A stretch of 64,000 bases of DNA from Streptomyces sp. CMB-StM0423 (GTDB taxonomy: Bacteria > Actinomycetota > Actinomycetes > Streptomycetales > Streptomycetaceae): contig NZ_CP025407.1 in NCBI RefSeq assembly GCF_002847285.1, positions 3,670,501 through 3,734,500 of the forward strand, written 5' to 3'. The notes below the pieces were generated by a model. It saw only the letters and a program-made list of their open reading frames with translations, ran no database searches and was not told the DNA's origin. The position numbers and the translations under genes are program-made. Within the stretch, counting starts at the first letter, position 1. Each line of letters begins with the position of its first letter. Positions 16,143-26,925 of this stretch are shown piece after piece.

Positions 16143-16161
16143 TCTGACGGAAGCAGGGATC

Positions 16162-16722
16162 ATGGGCACGACCAGGAGCGACACCCGCCAGCGCATTCAG
16201 GACGTGGCGCTGGAGCTCTTCGCCGACAAGGGCTACGACAAGACCTCCCTGCGCGAGATCGCCGAACGGCTCGACGTCACCAAGGCCGCGCTGTACTACC
16301 ACTTCAGGACGAAGGAAGACATCCTCGTCAGCCTGGTCGAGGACCACTTCGGGCGGGTCGACGAGCTGATCGCCTGGGGGCAGTCCCAGCCGGCCACGCT
16401 GGAGACCCGGCTGGAGCTGCTGGCGCGCTACAGCGCGCTGCTCGCGGGCGGGGACACGCTCTTCCGGTTCATGCAGGAGAACCAGGCGAGCATCCGCGAG
16501 CTGAGCCTCGGCGAGACCTTCAAGGCGCGGATGGGCGACATCATCGGGATGCTGCGCGACAAGGACGCCGACCTGAGGGACCAGGCCCGCAGCATCGCCG
16601 CGATCTTCACCATGCACGCCGGGATGTTCGCCCTGGACGACGCGAAGGGCGACCCGGAGGAGAAGCGGCTCGCCTGCCTGGAGGTCGCGCAGGAGCTGGT
16701 GACGTCCGCGTACAAGGGCTGA
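16162..16722 (+). CDS. TetR-family repressor of the adjacent drug exporter
   Basis: The 186-residue protein has a TetR DNA-binding domain at 10-56 (RQRIQDVALELFADKGYDKTSLREIAERL then VTKAALYYHF) followed by an all-helical ligand domain. The divergent arrangement and the paired palindromes identify the MFS gene and itself as targets. A terminator hairpin follows at 16810. Confidence 0.93.
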   Translation: MGTTRSDTRQRIQDVALELFADKGYDKTSLREIAERLDVTKAALYYHFRTKEDILVSLVEDHFGRVDELIAWGQSQPATLETRLELLARYSALLAGGDTLFRFMQENQASIRELSLGETFKARMGDIIGMLRDKDADLRDQARSIAAIFTMHAGMFALDDAKGDPEEKRLACLEVAQELVTSAYKG

Positions 16723-16809
16723 CCGCGGGGACGTCTCTAACGCGCTTGTACGCGCCGTCTCGCCGCCTCCTTCCCGTACGCACCCGGGCGCACCCCGCAC
16801 GTACACGCA

Positions 16810-16843
16810 GAGCCGCCCCGGACCACTCGGTCCGGGGCGGCTC
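16810..16843. terminator. Bidirectional terminator between tetR and clpC
   Basis: A perfect 15-bp stem (GAGCCGCCCCGGACC and its complement) with an ACTC loop lies between the convergent ends of the TetR gene (16722) and clpC (16878). Its symmetry means it can serve both transcripts. Confidence 0.85.
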
Positions 16844-16877
16844 CGTGTCGTGCGTCGGAAGCCGAGCCGCTACGGGC

Positions 16878-19406
<2,529 letters not shown>

Positions 19407-19858
19407 CGTTAATCGCTCCTCAGAGCGGTCAGGCAGATCGGGGACGTTCCCCTCCCTGTCCTTCCGCAGCTTAGTCCCGCAAGCGGGGACCGCTCATTCC
19501 AACTGCCGACACCCGGACGCTGACTCCGTCAGTCTCCTGCACCGGGCATCCGGCTACTGCTCCAACCCGATGGTGCGAGACGATGTTCCCGCAGGCCAGG
19601 CGAATACTCTCAATGCCGCTACGCCCATGGCGAACGCCGCCGCCGAACCCTGCCGAAGCCACCGCTCTCACCAGCACCACTAGCCAAGTCTTACCCGCGC
19701 CATGGGCCGTGCCATCAGATTTTCCGGCCTCTTCACTGCGCTGACGGCGAACACGGTGGAACGTCTGTGGACGCTGGTGCGGGGGAAGAAGAAGCGCGCT
19801 ATGCGACCGGGATGACACATGTCGTAACCAACGCGGGTGCGACCCCGTTGCTCACGGT
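19407..19858. other. Divergent promoter region of clpC and the SCO3374-like gene
   Basis: There is no credible gene in these 452 bp. The short palindrome GGGGACGTTCCCC (19440-19452) sits just upstream of the clpC ribosome site and could be an operator. I could not find a clear ClgR or HspR box by eye. Confidence 0.45.
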
Positions 19859-20596
19859 GTGACCGGCCCCGTGATCCCGCGCCAGACCGGCCCGCAGGGC
19901 AGGCCCGCCCCGGTGGGCGGAAGCGGCGTCCGCGGCCGGAAAGGACCGGGCGCGGAGACGGCCGGGGAAGGGGTCGGCGAGGCGGCCGGGCAGGCTCCTT
20001 CAGCCGGTGTGCTGCCGGCCGGGGCGCTGCGCTGCGACGTACTGGAGATGCCCTCGGAGGCCGGCTGGGCCGTGCTGCGCCGGCGGCCGGCCACGGGGCC
20101 CGTGGGGCTGGCCGGCGGCCGGATGCGCTTCCTGATCGCCGAGGGCGGCGCGGCGGAGCTGCCGGGCCTGCTGGACTGGCTGGAGTGGGGCGGCATCCCA
20201 CTGGATCTGAGCGCGGCGCCGGCGGCGGTAAGGAACTGGCCGCCGACGCTGTGGCTGCGCCCGCCCGGCCGGGCGGCGCTGGCGCGGCTCCCCGCGGTGC
20301 GGCTGCCCGTGGGCACGGGCGCCGGCCGCGGGGGCGGAGTCGTGGATGGGGATGGCGTAGGAGATGACGCCGATGGCGTCGAAGAAGCCGGCCGCGATGC
20401 TGTCGAAATGGATGGGGACAGGGGTTACGCGGACGGCGATGCCGTGACGGCACGGAACCGGGTTGCGGACCGGCCGGATCTGGTACGGCTGGTGAGCGCG
20501 GCGGCGACGGCCTGCCACCGCCTCGCCCTGGACGTCAGCCGTTCGCCTTTTCGTATGCCTCGCGGATGTTCGCCGGAACACGGCCACGCTCGCTGA
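19859..20596 (+). CDS. SCO3374-family conserved hypothetical protein
   Basis: The 245-residue product begins at a GTG. Its core, including RCDVLEMPSEAGWAVLRRR, GGRMRFLIAEGGAAELPGLL, DWLEWGGIPLDL and a C-terminal RPDLVRLVSAAATACHR, matches my memory of the Streptomyces protein encoded between clpC and lsr2. Its function is unknown. Two things are odd. An acidic Asp/Gly-rich stretch (about 160-200, repeated GDGD-like units) interrupts the usual spacing. Also, its last 62 bases overlap the 3' end of lsr2 on the opposite strand, so the C-terminal 20 residues are constrained by the Lsr2 DNA-binding domain. Confidence 0.65.
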   Translation: MTGPVIPRQTGPQGRPAPVGGSGVRGRKGPGAETAGEGVGEAAGQAPSAGVLPAGALRCDVLEMPSEAGWAVLRRRPATGPVGLAGGRMRFLIAEGGAAELPGLLDWLEWGGIPLDLSAAPAAVRNWPPTLWLRPPGRAALARLPAVRLPVGTGAGRGGGVVDGDGVGDDADGVEEAGRDAVEMDGDRGYADGDAVTARNRVADRPDLVRLVSAAATACHRLALDVSRSPFRMPRGCSPEHGHAR

Positions 20597-20861
20597 CCTC
20601 GTAACCCTGCTCCTTCGCCCACGCGCGGATCTTCGCCGTGTCCTGGCTGCCGGACGCCCCGCCGCGAGAACGCTTCGTGGCGCGGCCCCCGGTCCTGCGG
20701 CCGCTCTTCACGTACTGCTCCAGAGCGGTGCGCAGCTTTTCCGCGTTGGCAGTCGTGAGGTCGATCTCGTAGGACTTGCCGTCAAGAGCGAACGTCACGG
20801 TCTCGTCGGCCTCACCGCCATCGAGATCATCGACGAGAAGGACCTGTACCTTCTGAGCCAC
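20535..20861 (-). CDS. lsr2: Lsr2 nucleoid-associated silencer
   Basis: This 108-residue protein has the full Lsr2 layout: dimerisation domain (MAQKVQVLLVDDLDGGEADE onward), a basic Arg/Gly/Ser linker, and a DNA-binding C-terminus with the RGR motif (VSERGRVPANIREAYEKANG). It has the longer basic linker of canonical Lsr2, so it is probably the main paralogue, with the 6.9-kb gene the second. The GTG start has AAAGGGAAG upstream. The promoter region (20862-20981) is AT-rich compared with the rest of the window, which suits autoregulation. Confidence 0.95.
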   Translation of the reverse strand: MAQKVQVLLVDDLDGGEADETVTFALDGKSYEIDLTTANAEKLRTALEQYVKSGRRTGGRATKRSRGGASGSQDTAKIRAWAKEQGYEVSERGRVPANIREAYEKANG

Positions 20862-20981
20862 CGGGCTTCCCTTTCATCGGAACAATGTGTGCTGGCGAAA
20901 GCAAACCGCTTTTCAGCGAAAAACTCAAACCCTGCCGGAGAACTCGCTCAACAATATCCGCGCGATTCGGACATAGCGCCG

Positions 20982-21500
20982 TCACAGATGCAGCAGCATC
21001 CTGCTGTTGCCGAGGGTGTTGGGCTTCACCCGCTCCAGGTCCAGGAACTCGGCAACGCCCTCGTCATACGAGCGCAGTAGCTCACTGTAGACGTCCTGGT
21101 CCACCGGAGTCTCACCGATCTCGACGAAGCCGTGCTTGGCGAAGAAGTCGACTTCGAACGTGAGGCAGAAAATACGGCTGACACCGAGCCAGCGGGCGGT
21201 GTGCAACAACTTGTCGAGGAGTTGGTGGCCGATGCCGGTGCCCTTGCGGGCCGGATCCACGGCCAGCGTACGCACCTCGGCGAGGTCCTCCCACATCACG
21301 TGCAGCGCCCCGCAGCCGACCACGGCGGCGTCCGTGTCCCGCTCGGCGACCCAGAACTCCTGGATGTCCTCGTAAAGCGTCACGGTGGCTTTGTCGAGAA
21401 GGATGTCACGGTGCACGTAGGGGTCGAGCAGCCGCCGGATGGCCCGCACATCCGAGGTGCGGGCACGCCGGATCGTGACCCCGTAAGAATCGCTGGGCAT
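20982..21500 (-). CDS. argA: Amino-acid N-acetyltransferase (ArgA, actinobacterial short type)
   Basis: The 172-residue GNAT enzyme closely resembles mycobacterial Rv2747, an N-acetylglutamate synthase that starts arginine biosynthesis. Shared segments include VRRARTSDV-like IRRARTSDVRAIRRL, LYEDIQEFWVAE, VVGCGALHVMWEDL, the acetyl-CoA loop ARKGTGIGHQLLD, and the C-terminal SYDEGVAEFLDLERVKPNTLGNSRML (given in parts). It lies 120 bp upstream of lsr2 and 16 bp after the BlaI gene, on the same strand. Confidence 0.88.
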   Translation of the reverse strand: MPSDSYGVTIRRARTSDVRAIRRLLDPYVHRDILLDKATVTLYEDIQEFWVAERDTDAAVVGCGALHVMWEDLAEVRTLAVDPARKGTGIGHQLLDKLLHTARWLGVSRIFCLTFEVDFFAKHGFVEIGETPVDQDVYSELLRSYDEGVAEFLDLERVKPNTLGNSRMLLHL

Positions 21501-21515
21501 GGCATGACGCTATCG

Positions 21516-21920
21516 TCACGCGCTTGCTTCGCCGTCAGCGGCTTCGGTGTCACCGGGTGAGTCCAGCGACACGACGCGTAGCGCATCGCGCAGGGCGTCG
21601 ACCTGGCCCGGCGACATCATGCCGAAGAACGCGACAAGGGCGGCCGCTGGATTGTCGCTGGCGGCCCACGCCTCGTTCATGAGTGCGGCGGAGTAGGCGG
21701 CCCGGGTGGAGACCGCTTCATATCGATAGGCGCGGCCTTCGGGGGCGCGCCGCAGCCAGCCCTTCTGGTGGAGGTTGTCCATTACGGTCATGACGGTGGT
21801 GTACGCGAGAGAGCGTTGCTGCTGGAGGTCTTCCAGCACTTCCCTGACCGTGACCGGGCGGTTCCACTCCCACACCCGGGTCATGACCGCGTCTTCGAGC
21901 TCTCCCAATGGCCGGACCAC
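21516..21920 (-). CDS. BlaI/MecI-family transcriptional repressor
   Basis: The 134-residue protein carries the BlaI winged helix (about 1-75: LGELEDAVMTRVWEWNRPVT, then VREVLEDLQQQRSLAYTTVMTVMDNLHQKGWL) and the C-terminal dimerisation helices. There is no BlaR1-type sensor protease nearby, so its trigger is unknown. The GTG at 21920 fits the family start. A TATTGT box ends only six bases before that GTG and there is no Shine-Dalgarno, so the transcript may be leaderless. Confidence 0.85.
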   Translation of the reverse strand: MVRPLGELEDAVMTRVWEWNRPVTVREVLEDLQQQRSLAYTTVMTVMDNLHQKGWLRRAPEGRAYRYEAVSTRAAYSAALMNEAWAASDNPAAALVAFFGMMSPGQVDALRDALRVVSLDSPGDTEAADGEASA

Positions 21921-22042
21921 GCCAGCACAATACCCGCAGGAGCGTGAACAATGGGGCGATTGGGACGCGGAAGGGAGCGGCGGGCGTGGCGATTCGGGCG
22001 GCGGAGGCGCGCCCGCCGCCGGCGTTAGGGGGCTGCGCCGCG

Positions 22043-22222
22043 TTACTCGGCCGACTTCTGCTTCGCCGCTTCCGCCTGCGCGAATGCGGCGTCGACGGCG
22101 GCGTCTTCCTTGGCCTTGTTGGGGCCGCCCTGGTTCTTGACGATCGTCACGATCATCACGGTGAAGGCGATGGCCATGACGGTCGACGGAAGCAGCGCGG
22201 AGAGGTAATCCATGAGAGCCAT
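22043..22222 (-). CDS. Small single-pass membrane protein, conserved type
   Basis: This short gene encodes 59 residues (MALMDYLSALLPSTVMAIAF, then a second half ending EAAKQKSAE). It has one hydrophobic helix at about 8-28 followed by a charged tail that starts IVKNQGGPNKAKEDAAVDAAFAQAEAAK (in parts). The alternative start is the ATG at 22213. It resembles small membrane proteins I remember in this neighbourhood of Streptomyces genomes. The Asn-Lys-Ala-rich tail would face the cytoplasm by the positive-inside rule. The function is unknown. Confidence 0.65.
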   Translation of the reverse strand: MALMDYLSALLPSTVMAIAFTVMIVTIVKNQGGPNKAKEDAAVDAAFAQAEAAKQKSAE

Positions 22223-22409
22223 CCATCGTTGCGGGCTACTGGGCGCGGGCGCCGCGGAGGTGCCGCGGCCTCCAGCGTAGCCCGGCGGGGGCGGCGGGCT
22301 TGCGGGAGGGGTGGAGGTGCGCCGGGGGCCGGGGCGTGCGGGGACGGAGGTCAGGGCGTACAGGGGCGGAGGTCGGGCGCTACGGGGACGCAGGCCGTAC
22401 GGGCGGGGG

Positions 22410-23261
22410 TCAGGCCGTACGGGCCGCGTGCGGGCGTAGCAGGTGCTCCGGGGGGCGGGCGGGGCGGCGGCGGGGCGGGAAGACCTCGGCGGGGGTGGGC
22501 ACCGGCCGGTTCGGGGTCGCGGGCTGCCGGTCCGGGGGGTTCTCGCGGGGCGGGCGCTGCGGCTGCTCGCCGGGCTTGCGCGGCTGCCGGGCCGGGGCGG
22601 GCTCCGACTCCTCGGAGCCCTGCGCCGCCCGGGGTGCCCTGCCGCCGGGCAGGGCGCGCAGCGCGGGGCGCGGGAGGAGCGGGGAGCGCATGGGCGGGGG
22701 CTCCGGCACCGAGGGGGCTGCCGGGGCCGTCACGGTCGTAGCCGTGGTGGCCGTGGCCGTCGGCACCTGAGTGGCCGGCTCCTCCGGGCGGCGGCGGGGC
22801 GGCACCTGGGCGGCCGTCAGCGCCGCGCAGCGCCGCAGCAGCCGCCACCGGCGCTCCGCCACGCCCGAGTCCGCCGGCTCGTCGCACAGGGCGCGCAGCG
22901 CGGCGATGTCGGCCTGCCCGGGTACGTAGCCGGCGGCCAGCGCGTCGTGCAGCAGCTCCGCGTAGCCGGAGGCGCTGCCGGGGAGCGCGGCGCGGTAGCG
23001 GGCCAGGTCGGCGTTACGGAACAGGCGCATCCGGTCCGCCTCGGCCGCCGCCTCGTCCAACGCCGCGGCCAGCTCCGTGCAGTCCCGTACGACGGCACCG
23101 CGCGGGACCGCCCGCGCAGCGGCCGGCTCCGTTCCGTCACCCCTGGCGGGCCTGGGCAGGCCCCAACTCGACTCGATGGCGATGGCCAGCGCGTCACGCA
23201 CGACGCGGAGCTCGTCGGCGCTGAGCGCCACACCGCCTCGGGAACCGTATGGCGTAGGCAT
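22410..23261 (-). CDS. Hypothetical protein with Pro/Arg-rich disordered C-terminal half
   Basis: Of 283 residues, the first 155 are helical and well composed (SADELRVVRDALAIAIESSWG, then several Ala/Leu/Arg helices ending ERRWRLLRRCAALTAAQ). The remainder is a low-complexity tail rich in Pro, Arg, Ala and Thr. I recognise no domain. It lies between the small membrane protein and coaX on the same strand, with gaps of 187 and 89 bp. The N-terminal half is convincing as coding; the tail may be poorly conserved. Confidence 0.6.
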   Translation of the reverse strand: MPTPYGSRGGVALSADELRVVRDALAIAIESSWGLPRPARGDGTEPAAARAVPRGAVVRDCTELAAALDEAAAEADRMRLFRNADLARYRAALPGSASGYAELLHDALAAGYVPGQADIAALRALCDEPADSGVAERRWRLLRRCAALTAAQVPPRRRPEEPATQVPTATATTATTVTAPAAPSVPEPPPMRSPLLPRPALRALPGGRAPRAAQGSEESEPAPARQPRKPGEQPQRPPRENPPDRQPATPNRPVPTPAEVFPPRRRPARPPEHLLRPHAARTA

Positions 23262-23350
23262 AATCCGACTTTAGGCCCTGAATGGGGCTCATGCCGCGAA
23301 GGCGCGCGGAACGGGCTCTCGCCACGGGGCGGGCCGCCGCCGCGCACCCG

Positions 23351-24148
23351 TCAGGTGGTCGAGACGTTCCGCTCGTAGACCAGGCGGAGGCCGATCAGCG
23401 TCAGCCACGGCTCGTGCTCGTCGATCACCGAGGAGTCGGCGAGCATCATCGGCGCCAGCCCGCCGGTCGCGATGACGGTGACCTCGTCCGGGTCGTCGGC
23501 CAGCTCCGCCGCCATCCGGTTGACCACGCCGTCGACCTGTCCCGCGAACCCGTAGAGGATGCCGGACTGCATCGCCTCGACCGTGTTCTTGCCGATCACC
23601 GAACGCGGCCGGGCCAGTTCGATCTTGCGCAACTGCGCGCCGCGTACGCCCAGCGCCTCCGTCGAGATCTCGATGCCCGGCGCGATGACCCCGCCGACGT
23701 ACTCGCCGCGCTCGCTGACCGCGTCGAACGTCGTCGCCGTGCCGAAGTCGACGACGATGGCCGGGCCGCCGTACAGCTCGGCCGCCGCCAGGGCGTTGAT
23801 GATGCGGTCGGCGCCGACTTCCTTGGGGTTGTCCATCAGGACGGGGACGCCCGTCTTCACCCCCGGCTCGACGAGCACGGAGGGGACGTCGCCGTAGTAG
23901 CGGCGGGTGACCTCGCGCAGTTCGTGCAGCACCGAGGGGACGGTCGAGCAGATGGCGATGCCGTGGATGCCGTCGCCCAGCTCCTCGCCGAGCAGCGGGT
24001 GCATCCCCATCAGACCCTGGAGCAGCACCGCGAGTTCGTCGGCGGTGCGGCGCGCGTCGGTGGAGATGCGCCAGTGCTCGACGATCTCCTCGCCGTCGAA
24101 GAGGCCGAGGACGGTGTGGGTGTTCCCGACGTCGATGGTGAGGAGCAT
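23351..24148 (-). CDS. coaX: Type III pantothenate kinase
   Basis: The 265-residue kinase phosphorylates pantothenate in the first step of CoA synthesis. It has the ASKHA nucleotide site at its start (MLLTIDVGNTHTVLGLFDGE), the GADRIINALAA catalytic segment, the DFGTATTFDAV phosphate motif, and GGVIAPGIEIS. Its ATG directly follows the nadC stop with no gap, so it closes the panC-nadB-nadC-coaX run. Type III kinases escape CoA feedback inhibition. Confidence 0.97.
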   Translation of the reverse strand: MLLTIDVGNTHTVLGLFDGEEIVEHWRISTDARRTADELAVLLQGLMGMHPLLGEELGDGIHGIAICSTVPSVLHELREVTRRYYGDVPSVLVEPGVKTGVPVLMDNPKEVGADRIINALAAAELYGGPAIVVDFGTATTFDAVSERGEYVGGVIAPGIEISTEALGVRGAQLRKIELARPRSVIGKNTVEAMQSGILYGFAGQVDGVVNRMAAELADDPDEVTVIATGGLAPMMLADSSVIDEHEPWLTLIGLRLVYERNVSTT

Positions 24149-25207
24149 CTAGCCGTCGCCCTCCTCGCGCAGGTCGAGGCCGATGTCGAGGATGGGGGTG
24201 GAGTGGGTGAGCGCCCCTACGGCCAGGTAGTCGACGCCCGTCTCCGCGTACGCGCGCGCGTTGTCGAGCGTGAGCCGCCCGGAGGACTCCAGCCGGGCGC
24301 GGCCGGCGACCAGCGCGACGGCCTCCTCGGTCTCCACGGGCGTGAAGTTGTCCAGCAGGATGAGGTCGGCGCCCGCGTCGACGGCCTCGCGCACCTGGTG
24401 CAGGGTGTCCGCCTCCACCTCCACGTCCAGGTCGGGGAACTCGGCCCGGACCAGCCGGAACGCCTCGGCCAGGCCGCCCGCCGCCACGACGTGGTTGTCC
24501 TTGACCAGCGCCGCGTCCGACAGGGACATGCGGTGGTTGACACCGCCGCCGCAACGCACCGCGTACTTCTCCAGCGCGCGGAGTCCCGGCGTCGTCTTGC
24601 GGGTGTCGCGGACCTTCGCCTTTGTGCCCTCCAGGGCGTCGGCCCAGGCGCGGGTGGAGGTGGCGATTCCGGACATGCGGCAAAGGAGGTTGAGCGCGCT
24701 GCGTTCGGCGGTAAGGAGGTCGCGGGTGCGGGTACGGACCGTCAGCAGCGGCTGTCCGGCCGCGACGAGGTCGCCGTCCTCCGCGTGCCGTTCGACTTCC
24801 ATGTCGTCGGTGCAGACGACGGACAGCACCGCCTCGGTGACGCGCAGGCCGGCGACGACGCCGGCCTCGCGGGCGGTGAAGTCGCCGGTGGCCACGGCGT
24901 CTTCGGGGACGGTGGCGACGGTCGTCACGTCCACGCCGTGGTCGAGGTCCTCCTCGACGGCGAGGTGGGCGACGTCCTCGACGTAGACGGGGTCGAGGCC
25001 CCCGTCGAGGAGGAGCTGGGCGAGACCCGGGTCGAGGCCGCACTCCAGGGGGTCGTGGCCGTACTCCGCTTCGGCAGCACCGTCGCCTGCCCCGCAGCCG
25101 CAGGCGTCGCCGCAGCCCCCTGCGCCGGCGCCGGTGTCCGGGCCGCCGAGGGGCAGGAGCGTCAGCTCCACGGGCTGGGGTCGGTGGGGCTCAGGGGTGC
25201 TGCTCAC
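24149..25207 (-). CDS. nadC: Nicotinate-nucleotide pyrophosphorylase NadC with Cys-rich N-terminal extension
   Basis: The 352-residue enzyme joins quinolinate and PRPP to give nicotinate mononucleotide. The catalytic domain (from about residue 60) shows RDTRKTTPGLRALEKYAV, CGGGVNHRMSLSDAALVKDNH and DLILLDNFTP. The usual length is about 285; here a 60-residue N-terminal extension carries a cysteine cluster (C32, C36, C38 in CGDACGC, and C56) of unknown role. The GTG at 25207 overlaps the nadB stop (GTGA). Confidence 0.95.
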   Translation of the reverse strand: MSSTPEPHRPQPVELTLLPLGGPDTGAGAGGCGDACGCGAGDGAAEAEYGHDPLECGLDPGLAQLLLDGGLDPVYVEDVAHLAVEEDLDHGVDVTTVATVPEDAVATGDFTAREAGVVAGLRVTEAVLSVVCTDDMEVERHAEDGDLVAAGQPLLTVRTRTRDLLTAERSALNLLCRMSGIATSTRAWADALEGTKAKVRDTRKTTPGLRALEKYAVRCGGGVNHRMSLSDAALVKDNHVVAAGGLAEAFRLVRAEFPDLDVEVEADTLHQVREAVDAGADLILLDNFTPVETEEAVALVAGRARLESSGRLTLDNARAYAETGVDYLAVGALTHSTPILDIGLDLREEGDG

Positions 25208-26925
25208 GGGGTCTCCCGGTGGAAGGCGGTGCCGGCCGTGGTCCGGACGGCGAGTGCGGGGTGTGCGGGGTCTTCGGGGCGTACGGGGTCCGCAGGGCTG
25301 CCGGGGCGTACGGGATCGGAGGTGAGGGTGACGAGGAAGTGACGGGCCCAGCGGGCGTCGTCGCGGTCCGCGTGGTCCTCGCGCCAGTGCGAGCCGCGGG
25401 TCTCGGCGCGGCGCCTGGCGCACTCGACGAGGACCTGCGCGACGAGCAGCAGGTTGGTCGCCTCCCAGGTCTCCACGCACGGCGCCGCGGGCGCGGGGCG
25501 CGCGGTGTCGCGTATCGCGCGCAGGGCGGATGCGGCCTGGTCCAGGCTGGCGGCGGAGCGCAGGACTCCGGCGCCCGCGGTCATGACGCGCTGGATGTCC
25601 GTCCGCGCGTCCTGGGGCAGGAGGGGGATCTCCCGGGGTGGGCTCTTCTCCTCCGGCGCGGCCGGTTCCGCCCGTACGAGCGCGGCCGCGACGTCCGCCG
25701 CGATGCGCTCGGCGAAGACCAGGCCCTCCAGAAGGGAGTTGGACGCCAGCCGGTTCGCGCCGTGCACGCCGGTGCAGGCCACCTCACCGCACGCGTACAG
25801 GCCCGGGACGCTCGTGTGGCCGCGCAGGTCCGTGACGACGCCGCCGGAGGCGTAGTGGGCCGCGGGGGCGACGGGGACCAGGCCGTGGACGGGGTCGAAG
25901 CCGTGGGCGCGGCAGGCCGCGAAGATCGTCGGGAAGCGCGTCTTCCACATCTCTGCGCCGAAGTGCCGCCCGTCGAGGTACATGTGGTCGGCGCCCTGCT
26001 CGCGCATGCGCCGCGTGATGCCCTTGGCCACGATGTCGCGCGGGGCCAGCTCCGCCAGCTCGTGCTGCCCCACCATGAACCGCACGCCGTCGGCGTCGAC
26101 GAGGTGGGCGCCCTCGCCCCGTACCGCCTCGGAGACCAGCGGCTGCTGGCCCGCGGCGTCCGGGCCCAGGAACATCACCGTCGGGTGGAACTGCACGAAC
26201 TCCAGGTCCGACACCTCGGCGCCGGCGCGGAGCGCGAGCGCGACGCCGTCGCCGGTGGAGACCGCCGGGTTGGTGGTCGCGGAGAAGACCTGGCCCATGC
26301 CGCCGGTGGCGAGCACCACGGCGGGGGCGTGCACGGCGCCCACGCCGTCGCGCGCGCCCTCGCCCATGACGTGCAACGTGACGCCGGCGGCGCGTCCTTC
26401 CGCGTCCTTGATCAGGTCGAGTACGAGCGCGTGCTCGACGGTCTCGATGCCCGCCTCGCGCACCGCCTCGACCAGCGCGCGGGAGACCTCCGCGCCGGTC
26501 GCGTCGCCGCCTGCATGGGCGATGCGGCGGCGGTGGTGGCCGCCCTCGCGGGTCAGCTCGATGGCGCCGGTGACGGGGTCGGTGTCGAAGGCGGCGCCGG
26601 TGGCGATGAGGCGGCGTACGGCGGCGGGACCCTCGGTGACGAGGGTGCGTACGGCGTCCTCGTCGCACAGCCCGGCGCCGGCGACGAGGGTGTCGGCGAG
26701 GTGCTGCTCGGGGCTGTCGCCGTCGCCGAGGGCGGCGGCGATGCCGCCCTGGGCCCAGCGGGTGGAGCCGTCGTCGAGGTTGGCCTTGGTGACGACGGCG
26801 ACCCGCAGGCCCGCCTCGGCGCAGCGCAGCGCGGCGGTGAGGCCGGCGACGCCGGAGCCGACCACGACGACGTCGGTGTCCAGCACCCAGCCGGGGGCCG
26901 GGGCGCCGAGCCGTATCGCGGTCAT
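25204..26925 (-). CDS. nadB: L-aspartate oxidase NadB
   Basis: This 573-residue flavoprotein oxidises aspartate to iminoaspartate for quinolinate synthesis. An FAD Rossmann motif is at the N-terminus (VVVVGSGVAGLTAALR), followed by the HRRRIAHAGGDATGAEV active-site segment, the FAD-binding GEVACTGVHGANRLASNSLLE (in parts), and a helical C-terminal domain. Its ATG overlaps the panC stop by four bases. NadA, the partner quinolinate synthase, is not in the window. The C-terminal 40 residues contain repeated DPVRPxxPADP units. Confidence 0.97.
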   Translation of the reverse strand: MTAIRLGAPAPGWVLDTDVVVVGSGVAGLTAALRCAEAGLRVAVVTKANLDDGSTRWAQGGIAAALGDGDSPEQHLADTLVAGAGLCDEDAVRTLVTEGPAAVRRLIATGAAFDTDPVTGAIELTREGGHHRRRIAHAGGDATGAEVSRALVEAVREAGIETVEHALVLDLIKDAEGRAAGVTLHVMGEGARDGVGAVHAPAVVLATGGMGQVFSATTNPAVSTGDGVALALRAGAEVSDLEFVQFHPTVMFLGPDAAGQQPLVSEAVRGEGAHLVDADGVRFMVGQHELAELAPRDIVAKGITRRMREQGADHMYLDGRHFGAEMWKTRFPTIFAACRAHGFDPVHGLVPVAPAAHYASGGVVTDLRGHTSVPGLYACGEVACTGVHGANRLASNSLLEGLVFAERIAADVAAALVRAEPAAPEEKSPPREIPLLPQDARTDIQRVMTAGAGVLRSAASLDQAASALRAIRDTARPAPAAPCVETWEATNLLLVAQVLVECARRRAETRGSHWREDHADRDDARWARHFLVTLTSDPVRPGSPADPVRPEDPAHPALAVRTTAGTAFHRETP

